Shown here piece by piece: positions 1 through 12,500 of a stretch of DNA of 64,000 bases. Source of the stretch: Mytilisepta virgata (Eukaryota > Mollusca > Bivalvia > Mytilida > Mytilidae); assembly GCA_028015205.1 (NCBI GenBank), contig CM051521.1, positions 124,132,614-124,196,613 on the forward strand, in the 5' to 3' direction. Under the pieces are notes generated by a model, which had not been told where the DNA came from, searched no databases, and worked only from the letters and a program-made list of their open reading frames with translations. Within the stretch, counting starts at the first letter, position 1; every line of letters starts with the position of its first letter. Made by a program: the position numbers and the translations under genes.

Positions 1-1
1 A

Positions 2-274
2 TCAGAGCTGTTTGACATAAATATCCTGGCTTAAATGAAGATTGTGCTGGATGAAGGAGATTAAATAAATGTTTTGAACATGCAGTTCTATTAGTTTAGA
101 AATGGTAGGCCCTACTGATATTGGTCTGTAATTTGTTGGTAGGTCATTGTTTCCAGTCTTGAAAATAGGTGATACCTTTGCATTTTTTAAAACATCAGGA
201 AAAATGCCCTTATCTATCATTTTGTTAAAAATAAATGTGAAGGAGGATGAATTAAATGGAACACTTAATTTGAG
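2..274 (-). mobile_element. LINE reverse transcriptase fragment
   Basis: The minus-strand frame reads GIFPDVLKNAKVSPIFKTGN then NYRPISVGPTISKLIE, the typical fingers region of non-LTR reverse transcriptases. It runs off the left edge of the window. At about 275 it joins a hairpin-type repeat fragment, so it is a broken copy. Confidence 0.75.
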
Positions 275-730
275 CTGATGGCTGCCACAGCTGAACATAG
301 TTTATCATAGGACCCTATGGGAAATTCACTCAAAAATCTTCTCGTCTGAAACTACTGAGCCAATTGGAACTAAACTTGGTAGCATTGGTCCTTAAGGGTC
401 CTCTTTAAGAATTGTGTCCGATCGCCCAGATTGTCAATCAAGATGGCTGCCATGGTCAAACTTAGTTAAATATTGGACCCTTATGGAAAAATTCATTTAA
501 AAATCTTCTTGTCTGAAACAACGTAGCCAGTTGGAACAAAACTTAGCAGTAATGGTCCTTAGATGGTTCTCTTTTAGAAATTTTTCCATTGACCTGGACT
601 GTCAATCAAGATGACTGCCATAGCTGAACTTAGTTTAACATAGAACCCTATTAAATCAGCCAAATTGACTGCAACACTTAAATTTTTAGTTAAATCCAGG
701 TGAGCGATACAGGCTCTTGATAGCCTCTTG
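275..730 (+). repeat. Hairpin-type repeat, 3' fragment
   Basis: Shares phrases such as AAGATGGCTGCC, ATCTTCTTGTCTGAAAC and GGTCCTTAGATGG with the copies at 38880 and 52985. It ends with GAGCGATACAGG followed by a short stem-loop and CTTG. This is intergenic or intronic sequence just upstream of the first visible PRKDC exon. Confidence 0.6.
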
Positions 731-833
731 TTTTAAACTGCTCTGACAGTTTAAAAATGATAATTTAATTATCTTGACTTGTAAATTTCATAATCAACTG
801 GTCATTGTTGAAGAATATATATGTATATTACAG

Positions 834-3588
834 ATTACTGGTTCAAAACTTTTGGAGTGCAGAGACAAGGTTACCAGGACATACGGTGGACAGACTGTTA
901 GCAATGTTTGAAGCTATGTATTCTCCAACTACAGAACAATATTTCCTAAGTTATGCTACAAATCTTGTCCTTGAAATGACCTCAAAAAGTCCAGATTATC
1001 AAAGAGAAATATTTGAATTGCCTTTGGAAGATTGTAAATTCCAGGTAAGGTCAGATCAATCAATGGATTATTGTTTCTGTGCTCTGGTGTGTTTACCTTC
1101 TGGCCAATATTTTATTTCATATTTTGGTTAGGTCACATACAAAATTTTCGTTTTCATTTTGGAGTGGTTCAAAAACAAGAAGAAAAATTTAAATCAGTTT
1201 TAACTTGTGATACGAGTCTTGGTTTTCATAGTGCATATAGATGTTATTATAAGAGTGTTACTAATGTGAATGTTGTTAAAATTTCAGAATTTTTTAAGTT
1301 TTGATAATTATTCTACAAAAAACCCTGTTTTCTCTTTTGAAAATACACAAAAGAATTATATCTATGATTTTTCTGCAGATGCTGAATTTCAGCATATTAA
1401 AACGAAGTGAGTGATAAGTCACTGGTAAATTCATTTAAAATTTCATGAATTCATAGGATTTGAGTGTGAAGTCGTCATGGAGACATAGGCATGCTGCTAT
1501 GACGCCTTTGTTTGCCAGTACCCTAGCAACACAGACAGACATGGAGGAGGGAGAAAGTATGAGTGCTAATGTCAGAGCCACACAACAGGATGTACAGTTT
1601 TCAGCAACACAGGATGGTAAGATGCATAAGTCACCTTCATTTAAATTTTTTAAAATATACCTGAATTGTATGTTTATTGAGTGCAAGTTGAAATGAGAAA
1701 TGATGAAGAATGTTCATGCCCTTCCACAACTGAAGATGGGACATGTAAAATTCACCTTTGTCAATATATCTGTCAGCATGTACCTCTTTAGGTCTTGTAT
1801 TTATATACATACTTGTATATAGACATTAGAATTTGTCAGTAGGTACATCTGGGATAGTCCTTGGAGTCCACTGTGATATACAATTCATGCTTGGACCTTG
1901 CTGGCCCAGTAGTCCAGGTAGTTTGTTGTAATCTTACTTGTAATCTTAGTGCAAACATGTTAGAATCTGATTGACAAGGATTACCAATGTTTCCTGTCAA
2001 AGGATTATTAGTTCTTTTTGTGTACATTGGATTCATCTGCCATTAAAAACTGGCTATCACAACATAATCAGTTGTGTCTAAAGTGGCTCCAAAACAATTT
2101 GATTTAGTTACTATTATTGACTTTAAAGTGGTAAGTATTTCTTTTTAATACATTTTTTGGATTTCAGAGTTAATTCTGCAATGACATTTAAATAATCTGG
2201 TTGATATACATAGTATTTCTGTAGATATTTTATAACTTGAAGATATATTTCATGCTAGAAAGACATTTATCTTCAGTGAGAACATAACTAAGGTTTCCAG
2301 GTAAACAATATGGACTGAATGTCTGAACTCTAGTAAAATATCTCATTGTGTTTTAGCATCACATGTTCTGTTTAACTGGTTGACACAGAGCAGTTTAGAC
2401 ACATTTACAGTCTATGGTAGTTTCTGAGCCTTCATAAGTAGATCTGATCTGGTAGAATTGTGTGACACAGATTTTTAAGATATACGTATACACAGATTTA
2501 TTATATTGCCTGAGCCTTGACTGATAGACATTATTTTTGTCTTGTAGCCTCTCGTGTCCCTTTTAATTGGTTGACACAGAGCAGTTTAGATACATACACA
2601 GACTACAGTAGTGTTGGATCAGAGACCTCAAGCTCTTTAATGTTTTCTGTGGAGACTGCAGATATTGCTGCAAGGACTGCAATACGTAGAACACCATTAA
2701 AACCACGCCCAGGATTTGGTCAGCAAAGGACAGGAGCACAAGTAAAAAAGCAAGAAAAAGCTAATGGTATGTTGTGAACATAAAGTAAAAATTAGAATTA
2801 AAGGACTTTTAGAAAAATAACATCATGTTCTGGTCATGTTAATTTAAAAAGTTATGAATAATTTCAAGACTCCTAGAAATAAAAGAGTATATAAGTGTAA
2901 ATATATGTAAGTGTACAATAGATTATTGTTTTTGTACTTGTAGAAGATGATGATGCTGATAAAAGTGAATTCTTCCGATTAAAGAGAAGGTTTAAACGAG
3001 ATGATGAAAAGTCTCGAGTTTATTTTGCAAAAAGAAACCTTAGAATTCAGCAAATGAGAGAGGTGAGAAATTTGGCTTGTTTGTACTGTTTATTTTTAAT
3101 TTATTAGGCTTATGTTCTATGGAATTTGCTGTTGTTAGATAAATTTTAAACTAGGGTTTAACTGTCTAGCTTGTTATTTCTAAACTTTGCTACTCAGTAT
3201 AGTAATATTGTTTCTCTGCAGTACATGTTTTTTTCTAACAGAATTTAACCATATTTAGTATATTTGCTGTTGTTAGCCTAAATGTTAAACTAGGGTTTAA
3301 CTGCCTAGCTTGTTATTTCTAAACTTTGCTACTCAGTATAGTAATGTTGTTTCTCTGCAGTACATGTTTTTTTCTAACAGAATTTAACCATATTTAGTAT
3401 ATTTTGCTCATATTCCTCTGACAAGAAATAATTACTCTTATCTTTTTTTGTTTTAGATGGTGAAGGCAGAACAAAAAAGTAAAAGAGAAAGTCAAATTAC
3501 TATGTACAGAAAATATCGTATAGGTGATCTACCAGATATACAGATAAAGTACTCCTATATAATAGCACCACTTCAAGCTATAGCTCAT
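834..3588 (+). CDS. PRKDC: PRKDC exons 1-5: linker with TQ motifs and start of the basic helical segment
   Basis: Exons are 834-1044, 1457-1616, 2548-2766, 2944-3062 and 3457-3588; donor phases are 0, 1, 1, 0 and 0. Exons 2-3 match the human linker that holds the ABCDE autophosphorylation cluster (T2609 to T2647). In this copy ATQQ and SATQ lie near the end of exon 2, and NWLTQSS lies in exon 3, followed by a Ser/Thr-rich stretch. In vertebrates phosphorylation of this cluster helps release the kinase from DNA ends; a similar role here is inference. Exons 4-5 encode a basic segment ([19 protein letters not shown]) and then [16 protein letters not shown], one of the best conserved blocks in the family. 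Confidence 0.92.
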
Positions 3589-6500
3589 GTAAGTGCTGTG
3601 TAAAATTGGTGAGTTAGGAATCTTATTATGCACATTTAAGAAACTTTCTTTAATTATGATTACTTGTTTGTTTGTTTGTTTGTTTGTTTAGTTGGGGTTT
3701 TATGCCATTTTCAGCACATTTGGCTATTTTGCAGCGGCTATTTTTTATTGGTGGAGGAATCCTTGCCAATTTAGATCAGAGTTGAACACACCCTGCCACA
3801 GGGGAGATTTGAACTCACAACCTCAGTGTTGACAGGCTAGTGATCATTAGTAGTCATGACGAACTACCTAGACCACTCGGCCACCAAGGCTCCCTAATTA
3901 TGATAACTTGCAAAACCTATCTATACATACTCGATGTCATATCATTGCTTCTTCATACATTCAATTGTTGCTTACCATTTTCCTAAATCATTTCTAGCAA
4001 TTTTTATATAGGAAGTGTTCTCTAATTTTCATTTTGCTGAATCTACTGAAGTGTTCTCTAATTTTGCTGAATCTACTGAAGTGTTCTCTAATTTTGCTGA
4101 ATCTACCGAAGTGTTCTCTAATTTTCATTTTGATGGAATTTTATTTGTCAGATTTGAATTGAGAAATGGTTCAGAAATTTTGAACTATTAGATGTTTTAT
4201 GAAACCCAGGACATCTCTTATTAGAATTGTAGTTCGGTACTTTGGAAACAAAATTTCATTACAAACATGTTTTTTAGAGAGACAGTACAGTTGCTAAGTT
4301 GTTATTTGGAGAAGTGTTTAAGGCCATATTTAAAAAGATGGATGAAGTAAAAGCAGAGAGGGAGATACATGATGGTATTAAACAGATAAACACCAGCATT
4401 GAAACCATACTTTCTTCTTCAACTAATTATTACCCACCATTTATCACCTGTGTTCTTGTAAGTAGATATTTATATCTTTCATCCTGCTAAATTGCAAGGA
4501 TATGATTGGTTGAACGAGTACACATGAAAACCAGCTTCACTCTCACCCCGTTTGAAATTTAATAACCCTGTATATACCGTATTAGGTCAACTACACACTC
4601 TGTAACTAATATTATGATGTAGAGAAGGGAATTGTCAGGAGGTTGAATAAAAGTCAAATACTTTGAAACCTGTTTGAAAGCAAATAAGAAATTAACATCT
4701 AAAAAGGGGGAATTTATATAACTGTTGCATGAATGAAGGGGTAACAAGGTGTCATACAATAAGTATATTATCTGGATTTTGACAGACAGACATCATAAAA
4801 TATCATCCTGAGGAAAAAATATGAAGTTCAAGGCCAATAAAGTTTTTAAAAAAAATATTGTAGAAAGGATGATAATGTGTTAAACAGGTTATAAATATAT
4901 TTTTTTAACCGATGCATGTTATTATAAATTTCTACAGGATATACTGTTTGAGTTGAGGAACAAATTAACTGTTGATGTTAGTAATATTAGTTCCTGTGCA
5001 GTTACCAGTAACATACAGCCTTTAGGTAAGACATAATTCTTGATAGAAAAAGTTGTGCTTTTAGTAAAATTCTTTATATTTATACCCCCCGCAAACAAAG
5101 TTTGGGGGGGTATATAGGAATCACCTTGTCCGTCCGTCTGTCGCACCGTCTGTCCGTCTGTCCATATATCTTGTAAGCGCAACTCCTCCTAGACCGCTCA
5201 ATGGATTTCAACAAAACTTTACAGAAAGGAAGTAAATCATCCAAAGATGTGCATGAAGAAAAATCTTTGCTTTCCGATATCACACAAGGGAGATAATTGG
5301 ACTTCTATTTTTTTGGCTTATACATTATACATGTATATGAACCTCGTAAGCGCAACTCCTCCTAGACCGCTCAATGGATTTCAACGAAACTTTACAGAAA
5401 GGAAGTACATCATCCAAAGATGTGCATGAAGAAAAATCTTTGCTTTCCGATATCACACAAGGGAGATAATCAGACTTCTATTTTTTTGGCTTATACATTA
5501 TATATGAACCTCGTAAGCGCAACTCCTCCTAGACCGCTCAATAGATTTCAATGAAACTTTACAGTAAGGAAGTACATCATCCAGTGATGTGCATGAAGAA
5601 AAATCTTTGCTTTCCAATATCACACAAGGGAGATAATTGGACTTCTATTTTTTTTTGCTTATACATTATATATGAACCTCGTAAGCGCAACTCCTCCTAG
5701 ACCGCTCAATGGATTTCAACGAAACTTTACAGAAAGGAAGTACATCATCCAAAGATGTGCATGAAGAAAAATATTTGCTTTCCGATATCACACAAGGGAG
5801 ATAATTGGACTTCAAAGCGGGGGGTATCCTTTGTGAGTTTTGCTCACAGTACATCTAGTTCAATTAACAATAAGATATATCATTGAAATAAACCATTGAA
5901 AGAGAATTTGTTTTTGTCAAAGAATCTATTAAATGAAAGAGATGACTATCTGTAGTCTTGTGTCATCGCTTGATTTCTCTTATCTGCTACAATAATCTAA
6001 ACCTGTAAATGGATTTCTGCTAAATTTTAAGAGAATCTTCAGCAACTAATACCATTGTATATCATCTATTTTATTTTTCTATCAGAATCATTTTTTGTGT
6101 TTTCAAAATGTCAGTTAATGCAATAAGTTTTGTTTGATATATATAACAGGTATTGTTGTTTTGGAAGATCAGCTGATTGTTCAGGCCACTGAGGAAACTA
6201 GACCAACAAAAAGAGGTAGAAATGATGGTTTGTTTGTATCCAGGGATGTAGCTACCTGGATAGAACTGGCCAGGTATTTTATGTTGATGATGTAATTTTA
6301 CTCTATGAACATGCTGTATAGTTTTTATAAACCATTTATCACCTTAAATTCTAGGTCTGATTTGTATTCTACTATTATTGAGTATACAGCTAAAGAGATA
6401 AGCACAAAAGTGGTAAAAATTGTAAAATGGTAAAGATTGCAAGATATACTTTAAAATTCAGGGTCATATTTTTAGCTCACCTGGCCTATAGGCTATGTGA

Positions 6501-9500
6501 GCTTATGTCATCACTTTGCGTCCGTAGTTTATTGTCTGTCGTTGTCCGTAAACTTTTCACATTTTGATCTTCTCCTCTGAAACTACTTGCCGGATTGTAA
6601 CCAAACTTGATAGGAATGATGTATGGAAGAACCTCTACAAACGATGTACAATTGGTTCCGGTTGGATGAATAACATGGCTGCCACAGGCCATCTTTGATT
6701 TTTATTGGCCAATTTTCAAAAATCTTCTCCTGAAACTACATTATGAAATGTTTTAAAACTTTGCAGGATTAATGAAAGCAATACCCTCTACAAACAATCC
6801 ACTTTTGTTTGAGATTCAACTGATGACTGCGGCTGTTCAAAGTTTCCATTGAAACCATATGGGAAAACACTTTCTTGTCAACTACTCAGGAATTAATGTG
6901 CAGATTGTAATTAAAGTATGGAAGGACCTCTACTGAAGGTCCACCTTTGGTTCCGGGTGGATGAATAACCTGGCTGCCAGAGGCCATCTTTGATCTTTGG
7001 TATTGATTGGCCAATTTTCTAAAAATCTTCTCTGAAACTATATAATGAAATGTTTTGAAATTTTGCAGGATTGATGACAACAATACCCTCTACAAACAAT
7101 CAACTTTTGGTTGAGATTCATCTACTCAACCAACAGATGTGGCTGCTCCAAGTTTCCCTTGAAACCATATAGGAAAGGACTTTTTTTTGTCATTTTCTCA
7201 TGAACTAATGTTTACAGGAATCTCATATTGAAGGACAGATGCAAATGATCCACCTTTTTTTCAGTCAAAAGTCAATATCAAGGTTTGAAATGTTGCATTT
7301 CTTTAACAGCTTTGTGGATACTTAAGAAGAGCTTAAATTTTCAATTGCCCTAAAAAAAAGGCCAGGTGAGCGATACAGGATCACCTGAGCATCTAGTTAC
7401 TTAATATAAAATGTGGAGAATTTCCATAGTGGACTACTGACATTCCTAAAAATATTTTAGATGTTATATTGTTCTAATTAGTAGTTAGTAGTGTCATAAG
7501 TTTCCTGATTTTTTATATCTTTTTTTAGGTTGTATAAATCAGTTGATGAGTATGATGTTCTCCTTGGTATATTTACAAACAAGTTAGGTACTCAGGAAAT
7601 AACAAAGAAAGCTGTGGAAGCTGAATCAAGATGTGATTACCATGAAGCCAGAAAATACTATGAACAAGTATGTCACTTACAAGCAGATGATTATTAAGTG
7701 ATTGGCATAACATTTACATAAATGACAAATGTTTAACTTTGGAGTTGTAATTACATCTTTAAGCCAAATTTCAGCTTAACTTAGACACATTTAAAGTTTC
7801 AACTGAAAATTTGACATCAGCAACTCTTTTTGAATTCTTAATTATGATATTTCAAGGGTTGGTGTAAGTGATTGATTGTGAAAAAGATGTAACTTTTAAA
7901 AATTAATTTGAGAGCTGTCTAAAAGTAATGCAGAAAACATTGAACTGATTTTATTTTTTACCTTTTTCCAGGATTGTGCTTAAATCATTTCTTATTGCAC
8001 TTTGCTTAAATTTTTTCTAGTAATAAATAGAATTGTAAATTCCTGTGTTTTCAACACAATTACAGGCTATATCAAGGACAGATTGGATAGACAAACCATT
8101 AGATGCCGAAGTAGATCTATGGGACGACTGCAGAATGCAGGTACATTTTTAAATTTCCCCGTTAGAAACAAGGAAATGGTGTATCTCCTCCGTTAGTCTG
8201 GGGGATATAAATAGTGATCTGTAAAACCCATTGCTTGTTCCAATTATCAAAATGTTTGTGAAAGCTTCAATTTCCCTTGAATACCAGACTTGATATTAGT
8301 CCAGGCCTTTCTTATTAAGGTAAGAAAGATGTTTCTTAAACCCAAGAATGAGCAGATTTTCCCCCATCATATTAGAAAAATACTTTTTGGCATTCAGCTA
8401 TAAGATATGTGGAAAGATAATTGATTGGTTCTTCATGTGTCACATTGGTTTTGGTATAACTAAATGTAGCAATGTTTTATTGTCATGGTAACTGAAAAAC
8501 TATAAAAATGGACAAAACCGTCAATTTAACTTCTAGAAAAAAAAAGTCCATTTAAATTTATTGGAAACCTTGAACAATTGGAAAAGCAAACTATTTTGCT
8601 AGAATGTGATTTTAATAAAATCCTAATTTTGTAGTTGGTAACTGCACTCATTAGTTTTACATATGCTTCTAATTTTACAAGATTATAGTATATTTGTTAT
8701 GTTTAACAGTGTTTAAACAATCTGACGCAATGGAAGGAATTAGAAAATATAGCTGTAATGGCTGTGGATGAAGGCAACTTGTCAAAAGTTTGGGATGATA
8801 CATTTTATCAGGTACCAATGTAACAAACATGTTTTTCTCGTGATTTTAAAATAAGTTATACCTTTCTGAGATAAACATGCTTCCCTTTCAAAGGTTAATT
8901 TTAATTCAGTGACCATGTTTCTTCCAGCACTCATCAAAACCTTGAATATGATAAAATGTGACAGTTTTAGTTTTTGCATTTAATATTTGAATTATAGAGT
9001 ATCCAAGTTGAACTTAAAAAAAAACAAAAGATACGGTTCATCTATGAAGTATTAGGTGAAGACTTCACCTTTATAACTTTTGCAATAATCATGCAAACAT
9101 GATGTCAAGAATTAATGTTAGACAAGAATTATTCTCCGACAAGTATCTATCTTAAAATTGTTAAAGTGGTGATTATCTCACCAATGAGATTAATCTTTTT
9201 AAAAAACATTGAAATAGATTTTCTCCCCTTAAAGTGTAAGCTTCATAATTATTACTTCTGTCAACTAAGTTTCATACGTATTTTGTACTAGTATCCCTTT
9301 ATGGATGTAACGTACACATTTATTTTGTAGGAACATTATCTCCCATACATTATGAGAAGTAAGGTCAAATTAATGTTACAAGGAGATGATGATCAACAAT
9401 CACTGTTAGACTTTGTTGATGCCGCCATGAGAAATCCTGAGCAGAAATCTTTACTCGAGGTAAGATATTCAGGTATTAAGCACCCATGGCGTCATTCTTC

Positions 9501-12500
9501 CATGAGAAATCCTGAGCAGAAATCTGTACCGGATGTCAGATATTAAGGTATTAAGCACCCATGGCATCATTCTTCCATGGGAAATCCTGAGCAGAAATGT
9601 TTACTCGAGGTAAGATATTCAGGCATTAGGCACCCATGGTGTCTATTCTGAGCAGAAATCTACTCGATGTCAGATATTTAGGCATTAGGCACCCATGGCA
9701 TCATCTTCCATGCAAAATCCTGAGCAGAAATCTGTACTCGATGTCAGATATTCAGGTATTAAGCACCCATGGCATCATTCTTCTATAAGAAATCCTGAGC
9801 AGAAATCTTTACTTGAGCTAAGATATTCAGGTCATTAGGCACCCATGCCATCAATCCTGAGCAGAAATCTTTACTTAAGATATTCAGGCATTAAGCACCC
9901 ATGGCATCATTCTTCCATGAGAAATCCTGAGCAGAAATCTTTACTGGAGGTAAAATATTCAGGCATTAAGCACCCATTGCATCATTTTTCCATGAGAAAT
10001 CTTAAGGAAAAAATCTATTGGATGTCAGATTTGCAGGAATTAAGTGAGAAGTCCTTAGCAAAAATATCCATTGATGTAAGATTTACAAGAATTATGTAAT
10101 CATGTGAAGCAGATATCTTTGTTGGCAGTAAGATTTAAATTTGGCACGTATTATGTAGACATGAAAAATCCTGGAGATAATATATGCATGTGAAAGCATC
10201 CTAAGGAAATCTTAGGCAAAATTCTCTTTTGGACGAGTTCAGGCAGTACCCCAAATTTCATATGGATGGAAAATATGTCAGTATAAGATATATCAGTTTG
10301 GTGCACAAATGTAATATATTTGTTAAAAAGTTTGAAAAAAAATAATAAATTTGCTTCATTTTGTATAATGTTTTCACATTTTTCTGTATATAGCTATTTT
10401 AATAATGAATGTAGCAGATACTACATTATTATATAAATTAATCGCATTATTTTTATTTCGTCCCTGAGTTTAAATATTGTGTCCTGTAAATCATAAAATG
10501 CCTTTAGTAATTGTCATACATTAGTTAAATATTATTTTTTTATGGCAGAGTCGATATTGTGAATATTTAGCATTGATGTATGCTTGGCAACAAGATTATG
10601 ACAGAGCAAGGCATTATACTAAAATGTCACAAGATAAATTTTTGCAGGTAAATATAACAAATTAGTTTGTCCATCCCATACCCTCTTTTAAATATGAATT
10701 ATGCAAATAAGTGTCTTTTAATTGCTTTCAACCCAGCGATAAACTTTGATAAAATTTGTATGAAAGATTTATAGCAACAAAATCCCAGTTGAGTTAAAAA
10801 TCTAGTACTGGTGTAAAATTTTTATAGAAGAGTTATATTTCTTATAAATATAAATTGTAAGCACTCATAACATAACAGTTATTGAATAGTTCAGCTGTTT
10901 TTGTCAGTCAAGTGTTTAGCATACCAAAGTTATAGTGTAATTTCAGTGAACTGACTTTTGTGCAGACCATTTAAAGAAAAGAAATGATTTCAGGTTTCAG
11001 TTTTTAGGAATGGTGCCATACAGATGTCCTGATAATTTCCAATAGGACTTCCTTACTTCACTTTACATTTTAATCTCTCGGAATGGTGCAGTACATATTT
11101 GATTACAATTATTTAAACTTTAATCTTTAGGAATGGAGTAGTACAGATGTCCTGATAATTTCTAGTAGAACTTCCAGACTGCAGACTTTACAGCCTCTGA
11201 TAGAATTGCAGGAATTCCTGGACTTTATATCACATGAAAGTATGTACTTTGTGTTTCGTCATTTGTCATACTGGATTAAGGGGGGGGGGGGGGGAATATT
11301 ACTGTATGAGCTGAAATTCTAAAATCTGAAAAAAATAAACCAAAATGTAGAGCAGATACAGATGCTAAAATTAAATATGCCCGGAAAGAAAAGAACAGAA
11401 TAAATCCAAAGGGCTAACAGGAAAGGTCAATGATGACATACCAGTCAATAAATACAATAAATTCAACAGACCATAGAACAAAATTAAAATAGCACAAGAC
11501 ACAAACAAAAAAGCAGGATAGTCTGACTTAGTACAGACACCTAGTAATGATTGGTTTAAACCAGCTTTATGGGTACCCAGAGACCCCCACAATCCCCACC
11601 CCTTGTCTATCCAAAGCCATCTAAGGACAGAGATATCCATGAGGAAGATATGTATTAAATTATCCATAGTTCATAACAGTCAGATTTTGAGTATTAATTT
11701 CATGGCCAATACCTAGATACTAGTAACTGAGTGTTAACATTTGTCACACTTGTATTACATGTATATTTAGGTAATTTTACTACTAATGAGCCTGCTACAC
11801 AATTACTTACCACATGGGAGAAGAGAAATCCACATTTAATTCTTGATTCTGTTGATATTTGGGATGATATTGTAACTAACAGGTAGGTCTACTTATAATA
11901 TGATAAAATACTGGATTCTGTTGATATTTGGGATGATATTGTAACTAACAGGTAGGTCTACTTATAATATGATGTAATACAGGATTCTGTTGATATCTGG
12001 GATGATATTGTAACTAACAGGTAGGTCTACTTATAATATGATAAAATAAGAAAATATAATATAAATTACTCACTATAGGAGATACTACAACATACATAGA
12101 TATACTTATAAAGAATGGGTATGGTGTAAAATGTCAAGAAGACAACAAACCATCTCTAAATTGAATAAAATAAAACATCTAGTGGTCACTGCTTAATCTT
12201 CAATGAGTGGAAACCCCTCACCATGTTTTGAGCCCTCATTATATTTTTTATCACTACCATTTTTTAAAAGAAGTATGTAATGAAATTAAAAGGTTTCAAG
12301 GTGAAAAGTACAATGTTGGGAGATGAAAATACATGTGAGTACTTGAAACTTTTTCTCATAGTAACATAAAACAAATTGTCATTACAGAAATGTTTACTTG
12401 GATCATATTTCCCAGAAATTGTCATCAGTTAAAACCGAGGATTCCATGGAAACAGATGATGAAGATATATTTCAGTCCTCGAAAGTCAAACTAAAGTTGT

